From: an uncultured Myxococcales bacterium
GTDB lineage: Bacteria; Myxococcota_A; UBA9042
DNA length: 64,000 nt
Assembly: GCA_903924465.1 (NCBI GenBank)
Contig: CAIYBN010000082.1
Coordinates: 1-64,000, forward strand
Direction of reading: 5' to 3'
Shown: one piece after another, positions 17,835 to 27,879 of the stretch
Layout: every line of letters starts with the position of its first letter
Numbering within the stretch: position 1 is the stretch's first letter
Made by a program: the position numbers and the translations under genes
The notes under the pieces: generated by a model
Database searches by the model: none
The model's input: only the letters and a program-made list of their open reading frames with translations
Told to the model about the DNA's origin: nothing

Positions 17835-18911
17835 ATGGCAGAAGGACCGATGAGCGTTGGCGGCCAGGCGATTCTGGAAGGTGTGATGATGCGCTCGCCG
17901 CACTCGCTGGCGATCGCGCTGCGCCGACACACTGGCGAAATCGTGGTGAAAGAGGACGCCTGGCACTCGATTTGGGAGCGCGCGAAATTTCTGCGCAAAC
18001 CGTTCCTGCGTGGTGCCGTGGTGCTCTTTGAGTCGATGCACAACGGCGTCAAAGCGCTGACGTTTTCCGCCAACGAAGCGGCGAAATTTGCTGAGGATGA
18101 GCACGGCAAGCCGCAGCAGGTCGAAGAGAGCAAGGCATCCGAATGGGTCATCGTCGGCACGATTCTTGCCTCGGTCGCGTTTGGTTTCACGCTCTTTGCC
18201 GCGCTGCCGCACTTCATCACGTGGATGATGGGCGTGACGACCGGCAACAAGGCGCTGGCGTCCGGCAAGGATTTCGGCTTTCAGGTCGTCGACGGCTTCA
18301 TCAAGATCGCTTTCTTGATCGGCTACTTGGCGCTGATTTCGCGGATGAAGGACATCCAGCGCGTGTTTCAGTACCACGGCGCTGAGCACAAGAGCATCTT
18401 CTGCTACGAGGACGGCAAGGCGTTGACCGTTGAGAATGCGCGCAAATACACGACGTTGCATCCGCGTTGCGGCACGAGTTTCCTGCTCATCACGTTCGTC
18501 GTTTCGATCCTCTTGTTTTCGGTGGTCATGCCGTTCCTGCCGGAGATCTCCTCGGTCAAGGCCTTGAATCAACTGGCGTATGTTTGCATCAAGCTGCCGC
18601 TCATGTTTCCGGTCGCTGGCATTGCCTACGAAGCGACGCGGCTGTCGGCGCGGTTTCCCAGGAATCCCTTGGTCAAGGCGTTTACGTGGCCGGGCTTGAT
18701 GCTCCAGCACATCACGACGCGCGAACCCGACGATCAGCAGCTGGAGATCGCGCTTGCGGCGCTGCAAATGACGTTGTGGCGCGAAGGCCGTGTTCAGGCT
18801 GGTGAAGTCCAGCAGGGCACCCAGGCGGAGGCCGAGCCCGCCGTCTACGGCAACTTCGGCGATTTCGAGGCGCATCTTGGCCCGATCGCGCCGGTTCCGG
18901 TTGCAGCCTAA
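17835..18911 (+). CDS. DUF1385 domain-containing membrane protein
   Basis: MSVGGQAILEGVMMRSP...YHGAEHKSIFCYE..HPRCGTSFLL. Confidence 0.88.
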   Translation: MAEGPMSVGGQAILEGVMMRSPHSLAIALRRHTGEIVVKEDAWHSIWERAKFLRKPFLRGAVVLFESMHNGVKALTFSANEAAKFAEDEHGKPQQVEESKASEWVIVGTILASVAFGFTLFAALPHFITWMMGVTTGNKALASGKDFGFQVVDGFIKIAFLIGYLALISRMKDIQRVFQYHGAEHKSIFCYEDGKALTVENARKYTTLHPRCGTSFLLITFVVSILLFSVVMPFLPEISSVKALNQLAYVCIKLPLMFPVAGIAYEATRLSARFPRNPLVKAFTWPGLMLQHITTREPDDQQLEIALAALQMTLWREGRVQAGEVQQGTQAEAEPAVYGNFGDFEAHLGPIAPVPVAA

Positions 18912-18980
18912 GCCGTCCTGACGCACCATCTTGGCCCCTGCGCGGCCGTGAGCCCGCGCAAGCGACGACCTTGAGGCCTG

Positions 18981-20054
18981 ATGTACGAGCGTTTTGAAAG
19001 TTTGGTGGCCCGCTACGACGAACTCAGCGATGCTTTGGCGACCAACGAAATTGCCATGGATCCCGAACGGTCGCTCAAGCTGTTGCGCGAGCGCGCGTCG
19101 CTGGAAGAGACCGTCAACGCCTATCGCCTGTGGAAGCATCTGGACGCACAAGTGGCTGAAGTCACAACGATGCTGCATGATGAAAGCGACGCCGAACTGC
19201 GGGCGATGGCGCGCGAAGAACTGACGGATCTGAAGCAGCGGTTCGACGTCGCCGATGCCGCCATGCGCGATCTGATGGTCCCGCGCGATCCGCGCGATGC
19301 GGCCAACGTCGTCGTGGAAATTCGCGCCGGTACCGGTGGCGAAGAAGCCGCACTCTTCGCCGGGGACCTGCTGCGGATGTACACGCGGTACGCTGAGAAA
19401 AAAGGCTTCAAGGTCGAGTTGCTCTCGGAATCCGAGGCGAGCCAGGGTGGGCTCAAGGAAGTCGTGATCCACATCAGCGGCTTTGGTGCGTGGTCGATCT
19501 TCAAGCACGAATCGGGCACGCACCGGGTCCAGCGGATTCCCACGACCGAATCGCAAGGTCGCATCCACACGTCGGCGGTCACCGTCGCGGTGTTGCCGGA
19601 AGTGGAAGACACGGAACTGGAAATTCGCGAACCGGATCTGCGCATCGATACCTATCGGGCCGGCGGCGCGGGCGGTCAGCACGTCAACAAGACCGATTCT
19701 GCGGTGCGGATCACGCACTTGCCGACGGGCACGGTCGTGCAATGTCAGGACGAGCGCAGTCAGCACAAGAACAAGGCCAAGGCGATGATGCAGTTGCGCG
19801 CCAAGCTGTACGACTTGCAGCAGCAGCAGCGGGCGCAGACGGAAGCGGCGTCGCGCAAGGACCAGGTGGGTTCAGGCGACCGGTCGGAGCGGATTCGCAC
19901 CTACAATTTTCCGCAGAATCGCCTGACCGATCACCGCATTGGCTTGACCGTGCATTCGCTGGACCTGTGCATGGAAGGCGATATCGAGCCGGTCGTGCAG
20001 GCGATGCAGGCGGCGGAGCGGGCTCGGCTGCTGGCGCAGGAAACGCCGAATTGA
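18981..20054 (+). CDS. prfA: Peptide chain release factor 1
   Basis: GGQ motif (RAGGAGGQHVNKTDSAVRITHLPTG); RF-1 length; neighbour of DUF1385 as in many genomes. Confidence 0.95.
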   Translation: MYERFESLVARYDELSDALATNEIAMDPERSLKLLRERASLEETVNAYRLWKHLDAQVAEVTTMLHDESDAELRAMAREELTDLKQRFDVADAAMRDLMVPRDPRDAANVVVEIRAGTGGEEAALFAGDLLRMYTRYAEKKGFKVELLSESEASQGGLKEVVIHISGFGAWSIFKHESGTHRVQRIPTTESQGRIHTSAVTVAVLPEVEDTELEIREPDLRIDTYRAGGAGGQHVNKTDSAVRITHLPTGTVVQCQDERSQHKNKAKAMMQLRAKLYDLQQQQRAQTEAASRKDQVGSGDRSERIRTYNFPQNRLTDHRIGLTVHSLDLCMEGDIEPVVQAMQAAERARLLAQETPN

Positions 20055-20057
20055 TGG

Positions 20058-20606
20058 CTACGGCCGCGCAGCGTTCAACACGGCCGCGATGACCAACAAC
20101 GCGACTTCCGCGTCGCCTTGCGCCTCCCGACAGAGCAGATCACCTGCGCTGGTCTGGAGCGCCAGCGACTCGGCTTTGCGCAACTGATTGAGCTGCAATG
20201 CGATGCGCTCGGCCAAGTGTTCGGCGCGTTCGGCCCTTGCGAGGTGCTGATCGGGAGCCGTGTACGTGCCGGTCGGCGTCCACCACAGTGGCCGTAGGTC
20301 CCAGTCCATGCGCACCGTGACTCCCGTGTCTGTCCCGCTCATCAGGCGCTCGGACAGGCTGGTCGCGCCCATGTAGTAGCCGGTCTGGTCGAACGTGCCG
20401 TCGCGCACACTGACCGACAGCCGGGTTGGCAGCAGGCCGCGATAACGGGACGGCGGCGAGACAACACGCGGCGGTGGCGCATGCGCGAGGGTCCCCAGCG
20501 CGTGCTCAATCTGCGTGGTCGGCGCCTCAGGCAGCACACAGGGCTCGGCGCTGACGCGCGCGGACACAAGCAGTAGACACCCCATGCAAACCAAGCGCCA
20601 CACCAT
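20058..20606 (-). CDS. Secreted hypothetical protein
   Basis: Start MVWRLVCMGCLLLVSARVSA with signal peptide. Confidence 0.5.
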   Translation of the reverse strand: MVWRLVCMGCLLLVSARVSAEPCVLPEAPTTQIEHALGTLAHAPPPRVVSPPSRYRGLLPTRLSVSVRDGTFDQTGYYMGATSLSERLMSGTDTGVTVRMDWDLRPLWWTPTGTYTAPDQHLARAERAEHLAERIALQLNQLRKAESLALQTSAGDLLCREAQGDAEVALLVIAAVLNAARP

Positions 20607-20795
20607 CACGGCCTCCATCCGGCAAACACTGCCATGCCGATAGAACTGCAAAGGACGTGCCAAAGCAGACGTTGGGCGGATTCCTGTGTATTCAAATAGT
20701 TGCGTGCGACGTCGTGACGCCGACTGGCGGTGGACCGGTCTCACCACGGGTATCGAGACCAGTATCGGGACCGGCAACGAGACCGCTCGCCGCCG

Positions 20796-22097
20796 CTATT
20801 TCGTCGGGCAGCCTGGCAGCGGCGGCGTCGTTCGGCAGAGAGGATGGCGCTGATCCAGCGGATCCCCCGCGGCTTGTGTGACCAGAACGTGCCGTTCCAG
20901 CCATGACGTGCCATTGCGGCCATCGCGCACGACGATCCAGAGCTTCAGCGGCACCGGCTTGCCGTCCGGATTCAGGTTGGGCGCGGTGAACACGTTCTCC
21001 GGGTACTCGTCGTAAGATCGGTCCTTGGCCCAACTGCCGCCGCTTGTGAACCAGGAGAAAAGCAGCGTTTCATAGACAGGCGGCGCAGTTGGATCGGCCG
21101 ACTTGCCAACGTATTCCTTGGCTTCCGCCGGCCAGATCGGCAGCAGCTCAAACGAGTCGCCCGGATGCACGACGATCGTCACGTCTTCTGGCCACGAAAC
21201 GAGACCTGCGTATTGCGGATCGGTCGCGTAGGTCCGCGTGTCGCTTTGCAGTGTGCCGAGTGCCTGCAGCGTACCGTCGTTGAGCGGCCAGTAGACGAAA
21301 ACGCCTGTAAGCGGCGGATTCTGGTCGGGACAGGCGCCGTCCGAACGTTTGCTGACTTTGGCGGTTACCCGATCACATTCGGTGTCGTAGGTTCGGCCGT
21401 CACAACCACAGACGGGGTGAGTATCGCACGGATCCGCGACACCGCAGTTCTTGTCCGTTGTCGCGTCAAAGGCCGGACATGCGGTTGGCGTTGCCGCAAA
21501 AATGCCCAAGCGTTTGAAACCTTGCAGACATTTGTCGCGATCGGCACACGCGGTGGCGAGCGCCGTTTTCACGTCGGGGCACGTGCCGCCAAAGAGGTCA
21601 GCCTGAGCGACCTGGAACAAAATGTAGCTGTCCGGCAGTGAAGCGCTGGCCAGCGGATTGCCACCACTCGTCGCTGGTTTGCAGGCGTCAGACGTCGTGT
21701 CGCTGCCGGTCGAGGGCAGCTGCAAGCCCAGCTTGGCAAAGACATCCTGGACATGCGCAAGGGACGAAAATACATCCGCGATGCCGACCTGTGCGGTCGA
21801 TGCTACGCCCAAGGGCACGAGCAACGTGTCATCGACGCAACCGAAGGTGCCGTTCTGGGTCCACGTGTACGGGCAGTAGGCCCACGCGTAGCAAATCGTC
21901 GCGTCTTCCGGCGCGCCAGCGGCCAGGACCGTCATCGTCGTTTCAGTCGTCAGCGTGATCGCCGCCGGTTCCGCGCGCACACCCAGGACGCGCACCTTAC
22001 CGGGCACGATCAACGACGGCGGATCGTAGTTGGCGCCACACGCCGCAAGCAGCGTGGTCAGGACCAACAGAGCGCGGGCGGTCAGGAGGTGATTCAT
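20796..22097 (-). CDS. Lipoprotein with Kazal-like domain
   Basis: Lipobox LLAAC; CDTHPVCGCDGRTYDTECDRVTAKVSKRSDGAC resembles Kazal-type inhibitor. Confidence 0.7.
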   Translation of the reverse strand: MNHLLTARALLVLTTLLAACGANYDPPSLIVPGKVRVLGVRAEPAAITLTTETTMTVLAAGAPEDATICYAWAYCPYTWTQNGTFGCVDDTLLVPLGVASTAQVGIADVFSSLAHVQDVFAKLGLQLPSTGSDTTSDACKPATSGGNPLASASLPDSYILFQVAQADLFGGTCPDVKTALATACADRDKCLQGFKRLGIFAATPTACPAFDATTDKNCGVADPCDTHPVCGCDGRTYDTECDRVTAKVSKRSDGACPDQNPPLTGVFVYWPLNDGTLQALGTLQSDTRTYATDPQYAGLVSWPEDVTIVVHPGDSFELLPIWPAEAKEYVGKSADPTAPPVYETLLFSWFTSGGSWAKDRSYDEYPENVFTAPNLNPDGKPVPLKLWIVVRDGRNGTSWLERHVLVTQAAGDPLDQRHPLCRTTPPLPGCPTK

Positions 22098-22120
22098 GGC
22101 GACGTTCCACAACACGGGCT

Positions 22121-22909
22121 TCACCGCGAAGGCTTGAATTCTACTGCAAACGAAATGCGATCGCGAAACGCTTTGCCGTCGCGCGTGCCGGCGTTGAACG
22201 TGCACTGGCGGATGGCGGCGATCGCTGCGTCGTCAAAAGGGTCGCCGGCGCCGCGCAAAATGCGGATCTTGTCGATGGCGCCGTCCACGCCAATCTCCAA
22301 CGACAAGGTCACTTCGACCATCCGCCCCGCGGCTTCTGCGCCATCGGGCCATTCAACTCGGCATCGTGACTTTGGCACCGCGTGGACAATGTCCACCTTC
22401 CGCGCCGATTCCCCTTCGCTGTCGCCACCGTCGTCGCCCTTGATCGGTGCCTCAACCTTGGGCACAAACCGCTGCCGCGTGTTCCGCTCGTTCGGATCCA
22501 CGTTCGGATCGCCCAAGCTATCGTCCTTGCCGGCGTTCACCGCCACGCCCGAGCCATCGCTCGCGCCATACGTCTTGGACAGCACCAGCGGCGCAGGCTC
22601 ACTCGGCTTCTGCGCGATCTGCTGCGGCTTGGGCGCCTCGTTCCGGGCCTTGGTCGCCGGTTTCGCCACAGGCTCGGGCGTTTCGCTCGGCGCCTGCGCG
22701 CTCGGCTCCGGCTTGGGCAACTCCAGCTTCGGTGGCTCCGGTGGCAGCTGCTTTTTGGGCATGACGATTTGCTCGTTCACCGTCCGCACCAACTTCTTCG
22801 GCTCCGGCAACGGCAGTTGGTGCGCTGGCTGGAGCGTCGACGCCCAGTACGCCAGCAGCCCGTGCAGCAGCAGTGAAATCGCTGTCCCAATGGCCAAATC
22901 GCGATTCAC
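22121..22909 (-). CDS. TonB-family energy transducer
   Basis: N-terminal TM, Pro/Lys-rich linker, C-terminal VTLSLEIGVDGAIDKIRILRGAGDPFDDAAIAAIRQCTF. Confidence 0.75.
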   Translation of the reverse strand: MNRDLAIGTAISLLLHGLLAYWASTLQPAHQLPLPEPKKLVRTVNEQIVMPKKQLPPEPPKLELPKPEPSAQAPSETPEPVAKPATKARNEAPKPQQIAQKPSEPAPLVLSKTYGASDGSGVAVNAGKDDSLGDPNVDPNERNTRQRFVPKVEAPIKGDDGGDSEGESARKVDIVHAVPKSRCRVEWPDGAEAAGRMVEVTLSLEIGVDGAIDKIRILRGAGDPFDDAAIAAIRQCTFNAGTRDGKAFRDRISFAVEFKPSR

Positions 22910-23337
22910 GGCGCCTCGATGTCCTGTTCCTTGGTGTTGATCGCAACGTGTTCCACGCCCTGCAGGCGCACCGCGTCGATGGTCCGCACCACCGTCCCGT
23001 GCATCACGCGCCGATCCGCACTGACCACCGCTTCGATGCCCGGCGTCTCTGCCACCGCCGCCTTCACGCGCGCCACCAGCGCCGTCTCGTTGACTGCGTC
23101 GCCGTTCACAAACAGTGAATTATCCTTGGTGATCACGATGCTCAACGGCTTCTGCGGTTCTTTCTGCGCGCTCGTCGCCTTGGGCAGATCGACCTCGATC
23201 ACCGGCTTTTTCATCTTCTCCGTCACCTCTTCGTTGGTGAGCATGAAAATAATGAGCAAAACCAACATGATGTCGACAAGCGGCGTCACGTTGATGTCGG
23301 CGATTACGTCGTCGTCATTGCCGATTTTGCCTGCCAT
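22906..23337 (-). CDS. exbD: ExbD/TolR biopolymer transport protein
   Basis: IADINVTPLVDIMLVLLIIFMLT. Confidence 0.9.
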   Translation of the reverse strand: MAGKIGNDDDVIADINVTPLVDIMLVLLIIFMLTNEEVTEKMKKPVIEVDLPKATSAQKEPQKPLSIVITKDNSLFVNGDAVNETALVARVKAAVAETPGIEAVVSADRRVMHGTVVRTIDAVRLQGVEHVAINTKEQDIEAP

Positions 23338-23346
23338 CGCCGTCTC

Positions 23347-23988
23347 CTACGCGTCCGTCTTCGTCGTTTTCAGGTGCGCCAGCAGGATCGCCGACAGCGC
23401 GTCCGTGTTGGCCTGCGTGCGTTTGACGATCGTGCGCAGCTGGTTGTAGGCGACGACCGCCGGAATCGCGACGAAAAGGCCGATCGCAGTGGCGACGAGC
23501 GCCTCAGAAATGCTGCCCATGATCATCGCTTGGCGGCTCGCGCCGGTTTGGCCTACTTGTTCCTTCAGGTCGGCAAACGCGCCGAGAATGCCAATCACCG
23601 TGCCGAGCAGTCCGATGAACGGCGAGTTGGCCCCCACGGAACTGAGAAAATTCAGGAACTTCTCGTAGCGCTGTTTCTCGACGGCTTCCTTGGCGGCCAT
23701 GATCTCCGCCACGGCTTCCGCGCCGCGGTGCATCTCGCGCACGCCAGCGAGCACAACCTGCGCTTCCATGCCCTTGTAACTACTTAGCAAATCCTCGGTA
23801 GCCTTTTGGCTCTGGGCCAAGCAGGCCAGCACCTTCGGCTGCAATTCCGCCACCGGCACGCGGTTCTGCCAGAGAAACAGGATCCGTGCGATCGTCACGG
23901 CGACGGAACAAATGCCAAGCACGATGAGCAAATCGAGCACCCAGATTACGCCGATTTCATGAAACAAATTGGATAGTTGCTGAGTCAT
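23347..23988 (-). CDS. exbB: ExbB/TolQ/MotA family proton channel
   Basis: GLLGTVIGILGAFADLKEQ...ISEALVATAIGLFVAIPAVVAYN; start MTQQLSN. Confidence 0.9.
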   Translation of the reverse strand: MTQQLSNLFHEIGVIWVLDLLIVLGICSVAVTIARILFLWQNRVPVAELQPKVLACLAQSQKATEDLLSSYKGMEAQVVLAGVREMHRGAEAVAEIMAAKEAVEKQRYEKFLNFLSSVGANSPFIGLLGTVIGILGAFADLKEQVGQTGASRQAMIMGSISEALVATAIGLFVAIPAVVAYNQLRTIVKRTQANTDALSAILLAHLKTTKTDA

Positions 23989-24369
23989 TTCGAGTCCTGC
24001 TCCACAAACACGTGCTCCGAGCACCCGCCGCCGGTTCGCCTTATGCTTGTCCCGGCCATTCCCCAAGATAGGTCACGGATTGCCCGCCAATTCTGGCTCC
24101 AACCGCCGCCTTGCCCTATCTTGCATACAGTGCCGCCGCCGTGGGGGCGTCCGCATCCGTCGGGGTCAACATTGAACGACCAGCTCGGTTCATTCAACAG
24201 CAATCTGGCGGGGCAAATGGCGTTACCGACAGCGAACAACGCGGCAAAATGGTGACAGCCGCACCGACATTATGCAAGCTCAAGCAGGGGACGGCGTGCA
24301 CTGGACGGGTTCCGGTGCGTGAAGAACAAGCGCAACTCGTGGCATTTGCGACGAGATGGACGTGACGTG

Positions 24370-26652
24370 ATGGCGACGAATCCACAGACGCAACCGGCAG
24401 GCCAGCGCATCAGCGCCGTGACGCCGTCGTCTGCAATGGAGCCGGCGCCGGTCGAAACGGCGTGGACCGGCGATCCGCTGGAGGCGCCCATCACCATCGA
24501 AGGTGTGCCGCCGGTCGAAGAGCTGCTGGCGACGATGCGCAGCTACCTGCCGGACTGCGACCAGGACATTGTGCGTCGCGCCTACGCTTTTGCCGCGCGC
24601 AGCCACGATGGCCAGATTCGCAAGAGCGGCGAGGCTTACTTTGGCCATCCCGTTGACGTGGCGTTTCTGCTGACGCGCCTGCGCCTGGATTCTGCCAGCA
24701 TTTGCGCGGGCTTGCTGCACGACGTCGTGGAAGATACGACGGTTTCGGTCGAAGAAATCAGCAAGCGCTTCTCCCGCGAGATCGCCGAGATCGTCGACGG
24801 CGTGACCAAGCTGGACAAGATCAAGTTCAGTAGCCGCGAGCAGAAACAGGCGGAAAACTTTCGCAAAATGCTCGTGGCGATGTCCAAGGACATCCGCGTG
24901 CTGCTGATCAAGCTGGCCGATCGCCTGCACAACATGCGCACGCTTGAGCACATGAAGCCGGATGCGCAGCGGCGGATTGCTCAGGAAACCTTGGAAATCT
25001 ATGCGCCTTTGGCGAATCGTCTCGGCGTCGGCTGGATGAAGAGCCAATTGGAGGATCTTTGTTTTCGCCATCTGTACACCGATGACTTTGAAAAGCTGAA
25101 CCAGGAAGTCGGGCGGCGCCAGTCGGAGCGTCAGGCTTATGTCGCTGAAGTCGTGGATATTTTGCGCGACATCATGACGCAGGATGGCTTGCCGCATGCG
25201 TCCGTTTACGGCCGGCCCAAGCACCTGTACGGCATCTGGCGCAAAATGCAGCAGAGCAAGCTGCCGTACGACCAGATCTACGATGCCCAAGGTTTCCGCA
25301 TTCTGGTGGACGATGTCCGCGAATGTTATCAGGCGCTTGGCGCGATTCACACCCACTTCAAGCCGATCCCCGGTCGCTTCAAGGACTACATCGCGCTGCC
25401 GAAGCCGAATCGCTACCAGTCGCTGCACACCTCGGTGATCGGTCCGGGCGCGGAACGGATTGAAGTGCAAATTCGCACGACGCAGATGCACCGGCAGGCC
25501 GAGGAAGGCGTGGCGGCGCATTGGAAATACAAGGAGCGCGGCGATTCGCTGAAGGTGCGGGACGAAGAGCGGTTCGCGTGGCTGAAGCAGCTGCTGGAAG
25601 TGCACGTCGGCGTGAAGGATACGGACGAGTTCCTGGATTCGATGAAGATCGACCTGTTCTCGGACGAGGTCTACACGTTCACGCCGCGCGGCGACTTGAA
25701 AGTGCTGCCGCGCGGTTCCACGCCGGTCGATTTTGCCTACTCGGTGCACTCGGCGATCGGCGATCACATCGTCGGCGCGCGGGTGGACGGTCACATCGTC
25801 ACGCTGCGGCATCAGCTGCGCAACGGCGCGATCGTCGAGATCCTCACACGCACGGACGCGCATCCGTCGTCGGACTGGCTGGAATTCGTGGTGACGGCGC
25901 GCGCCAAGACGCGCATCCGCAATTACGTGCACGCCGAGCAGCGAGAGCGCGCGCTGGAAGTCGGCGCAGATCTGCTGGAAAAGGCATTTCGGCGCGTCAA
26001 GTTCAGCGTGGCCCGCGCACAGGCGCACGAGCGTTTTGCCAAGATGATTGCGCATTTCCGGCAGACTTCCTGGGAAGAACTGGTTGTCGCGGTTGGCTAC
26101 GGCAAGGTCGATGCCGCGCACGTGGTCGAGCACCTGCTGCCGGATCTCAAGCCGGAAGAGCAGAAGGAAGAGCCGAAGGAAGCGAAGCGGGTGCGCAAGC
26201 CGACGCCGGGCGGACCGGCGATTTCGGTGTCAGGCTTCGACGACGTGATGGTGCGGATGGGCAATTGCTGCGCGCCGGTGCCGGGCGAGCCGATTGTCGG
26301 CGTGGTCACGCGCGGTCGTGGCGTGACGGTGCATCGCCGCGGCTGCCACTTCGTGCTCGATGCGGATCCGATGCGGCGGCTGGATTGCGAGTGGAATTCA
26401 GAATCGCGGACTGGCACGACGGTGGGTGTGCGCGTCTATTCGGAGAACGAGACGGGGCTGCTCGCGGCGATGTCGGCCAAGTTCACGGAGGCGGGCTTGA
26501 GCATCCTGACCGCGAACTGCCGCGTCATCGACGGCCACCGGGCGCTGAACGACTTTGAAGTCGTGGTGCACAATCTCGCGCAGCTGCAGGGCATTCTCGC
26601 GTCGCTGGGACGGATCCGCGGCGTCACCCGGGTCGAGCGCGTCCGGTCTTGA
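24370..26652 (+). CDS. rsh: RelA/SpoT-family (p)ppGpp synthetase/hydrolase (HD, synthetase, TGS, ACT)
   Basis: LLHDVVEDTTVS (HD), YDAQGFRILVDD/KPNRYQSLHTSV (synthetase), TPRGDLKVLPRGSTPVDFAYSVHSAIGD (TGS). Confidence 0.95.
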   Translation: MATNPQTQPAGQRISAVTPSSAMEPAPVETAWTGDPLEAPITIEGVPPVEELLATMRSYLPDCDQDIVRRAYAFAARSHDGQIRKSGEAYFGHPVDVAFLLTRLRLDSASICAGLLHDVVEDTTVSVEEISKRFSREIAEIVDGVTKLDKIKFSSREQKQAENFRKMLVAMSKDIRVLLIKLADRLHNMRTLEHMKPDAQRRIAQETLEIYAPLANRLGVGWMKSQLEDLCFRHLYTDDFEKLNQEVGRRQSERQAYVAEVVDILRDIMTQDGLPHASVYGRPKHLYGIWRKMQQSKLPYDQIYDAQGFRILVDDVRECYQALGAIHTHFKPIPGRFKDYIALPKPNRYQSLHTSVIGPGAERIEVQIRTTQMHRQAEEGVAAHWKYKERGDSLKVRDEERFAWLKQLLEVHVGVKDTDEFLDSMKIDLFSDEVYTFTPRGDLKVLPRGSTPVDFAYSVHSAIGDHIVGARVDGHIVTLRHQLRNGAIVEILTRTDAHPSSDWLEFVVTARAKTRIRNYVHAEQRERALEVGADLLEKAFRRVKFSVARAQAHERFAKMIAHFRQTSWEELVVAVGYGKVDAAHVVEHLLPDLKPEEQKEEPKEAKRVRKPTPGGPAISVSGFDDVMVRMGNCCAPVPGEPIVGVVTRGRGVTVHRRGCHFVLDADPMRRLDCEWNSESRTGTTVGVRVYSENETGLLAAMSAKFTEAGLSILTANCRVIDGHRALNDFEVVVHNLAQLQGILASLGRIRGVTRVERVRS

Positions 26653-26688
26653 ACACGCTGGCCTAGGTTGGACGCCAAACTTGCCTCA

Positions 26689-26784
26689 TCGGACCTGTTG
26701 CATTTCGGACTGGGACCGCGAGCGTGCACCTCCGGTGGTACGCCGCGGATCGAGGACGATTGATCTCGAACTTCGGTCGGAGTG
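26689..26784 (+). repeat. ~97-bp dispersed structured element, copy 2
   Basis: See copy 1 at 12193-12289; 36 nt after rsh stop codon. Confidence 0.9.
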
Positions 26785-26796
26785 GTTAGCCGCCGT

Positions 26797-27879
26797 CTAC
26801 TCCGGCTGTTGTGGCTGAGCAAACCGCGACGTATTGCGCGGCAGACGTCGATAGACGCCCGGACCCAAGTGCGCCTCCACCGCGGGCCGATCCCAACGCA
26901 ACACTGCGGCGCGCAGCAAACCTTCCCGCCACTCCTGCCGTTGTTTCTTGGCCATTTCCAGGCACGCACTGGCATTGAGGCGCGCCATGATCGTCGGGTC
27001 AGCCTTGCCTGACCGCGTTGGCTCCCGCGCCGCCAGCAGCGCCACGGAGTAGCCCCACACGGTCTCCAGCGGCTCAGACACGTCGCCCAAACGCGCGGTC
27101 TCGACCCACTTGGCGATGGTCGGCTCACCGGGTCGAAAACGCCCTTCGTTGAATCCAGGCTCGCCCGTGCGGAAGAAATCGTACCGCCGCAATTGCAGCC
27201 GAACGTCGTGAGGCGACAGCGCGGCCACTGCGATCTCGAACGCATCCGTCCGCGCGCCTTTCACCGGCGAATGCTCGACGGTCACGTCCGTCGCATCCGC
27301 AGCCAGTCCCATCGGTGGTAACGCTTGCCACTGCGCCTCCAGACGGTGCGCCAATTCCTGCATGATCGGCAGCGTCGCCGTGCGGCAGGCCGCAAGCTCA
27401 GCGGGCGTGCACGTGCCCGGGCAGCACTGCATCTGCGCGTCCCAGACTGCAAATTTCGCCGGGTGTTTGTACCGGGCCAGTTGCTGCAAATAGAGCAGTT
27501 TCACGTCACCCGGATCTGCTTCGCACGTCGGCTCGCCGCGCCAGACGTCGGCGGCAAATCGCTCAGCGGACTGCCACGGCCGCTCGTCGGGGAGTTCCGG
27601 CTGCTTGAGCACGTGCATCTCGCGCACCGCAAGCAAATCCTCGGCCGCCAGCACGGTCGCCTGGAGCGCGGCGTCGTCGGCAGTCAGCGTCGGTGGCAGG
27701 CGCGCAAGGCGATCGCGGACGTGCGACAAGCGCAGGTCAAATTGGTCAATCTTGCCCAGCGCGGGATCGTCGGGCGCCACGGCCGCAGGAGTCGGCGCTT
27801 GGGCCGGTGCCAGGGGCGCAACGCTGGCCTTGCCACAAGCGACAAAAGCAACTGCGGCGACAAGCCAACGGGTGCTCAA
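26797..27879 (-). CDS. Lipoprotein of unknown function
   Basis: MSTRWLVAAVAFVACGK lipobox. Confidence 0.65.
   Translation of the reverse strand: MSTRWLVAAVAFVACGKASVAPLAPAQAPTPAAVAPDDPALGKIDQFDLRLSHVRDRLARLPPTLTADDAALQATVLAAEDLLAVREMHVLKQPELPDERPWQSAERFAADVWRGEPTCEADPGDVKLLYLQQLARYKHPAKFAVWDAQMQCCPGTCTPAELAACRTATLPIMQELAHRLEAQWQALPPMGLAADATDVTVEHSPVKGARTDAFEIAVAALSPHDVRLQLRRYDFFRTGEPGFNEGRFRPGEPTIAKWVETARLGDVSEPLETVWGYSVALLAAREPTRSGKADPTIMARLNASACLEMAKKQRQEWREGLLRAAVLRWDRPAVEAHLGPGVYRRLPRNTSRFAQPQQPE

Noticed and set aside
17739-19766. Long antisense ORFs (e.g. 17739-19766 -, 24280-26133 -, 2527-4206 +, 5189-6982 +, 47816-49891 +, 60019-62004 -, 61905-63203 -, 43410-44627 -)
   Set aside because: Arg/His/Gln-rich translations opposite well-supported genes (prfA, rsh, metalloprotease, DsbA-like etc.); high-GC shadow ORFs.
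20700-20765. GGTCTC/GAGACC direct and inverted short repeats upstream of 20058-20606
   Set aside because: Irregular spacing and short; no coherent structure or phasing beyond a 6-bp inverted repeat.
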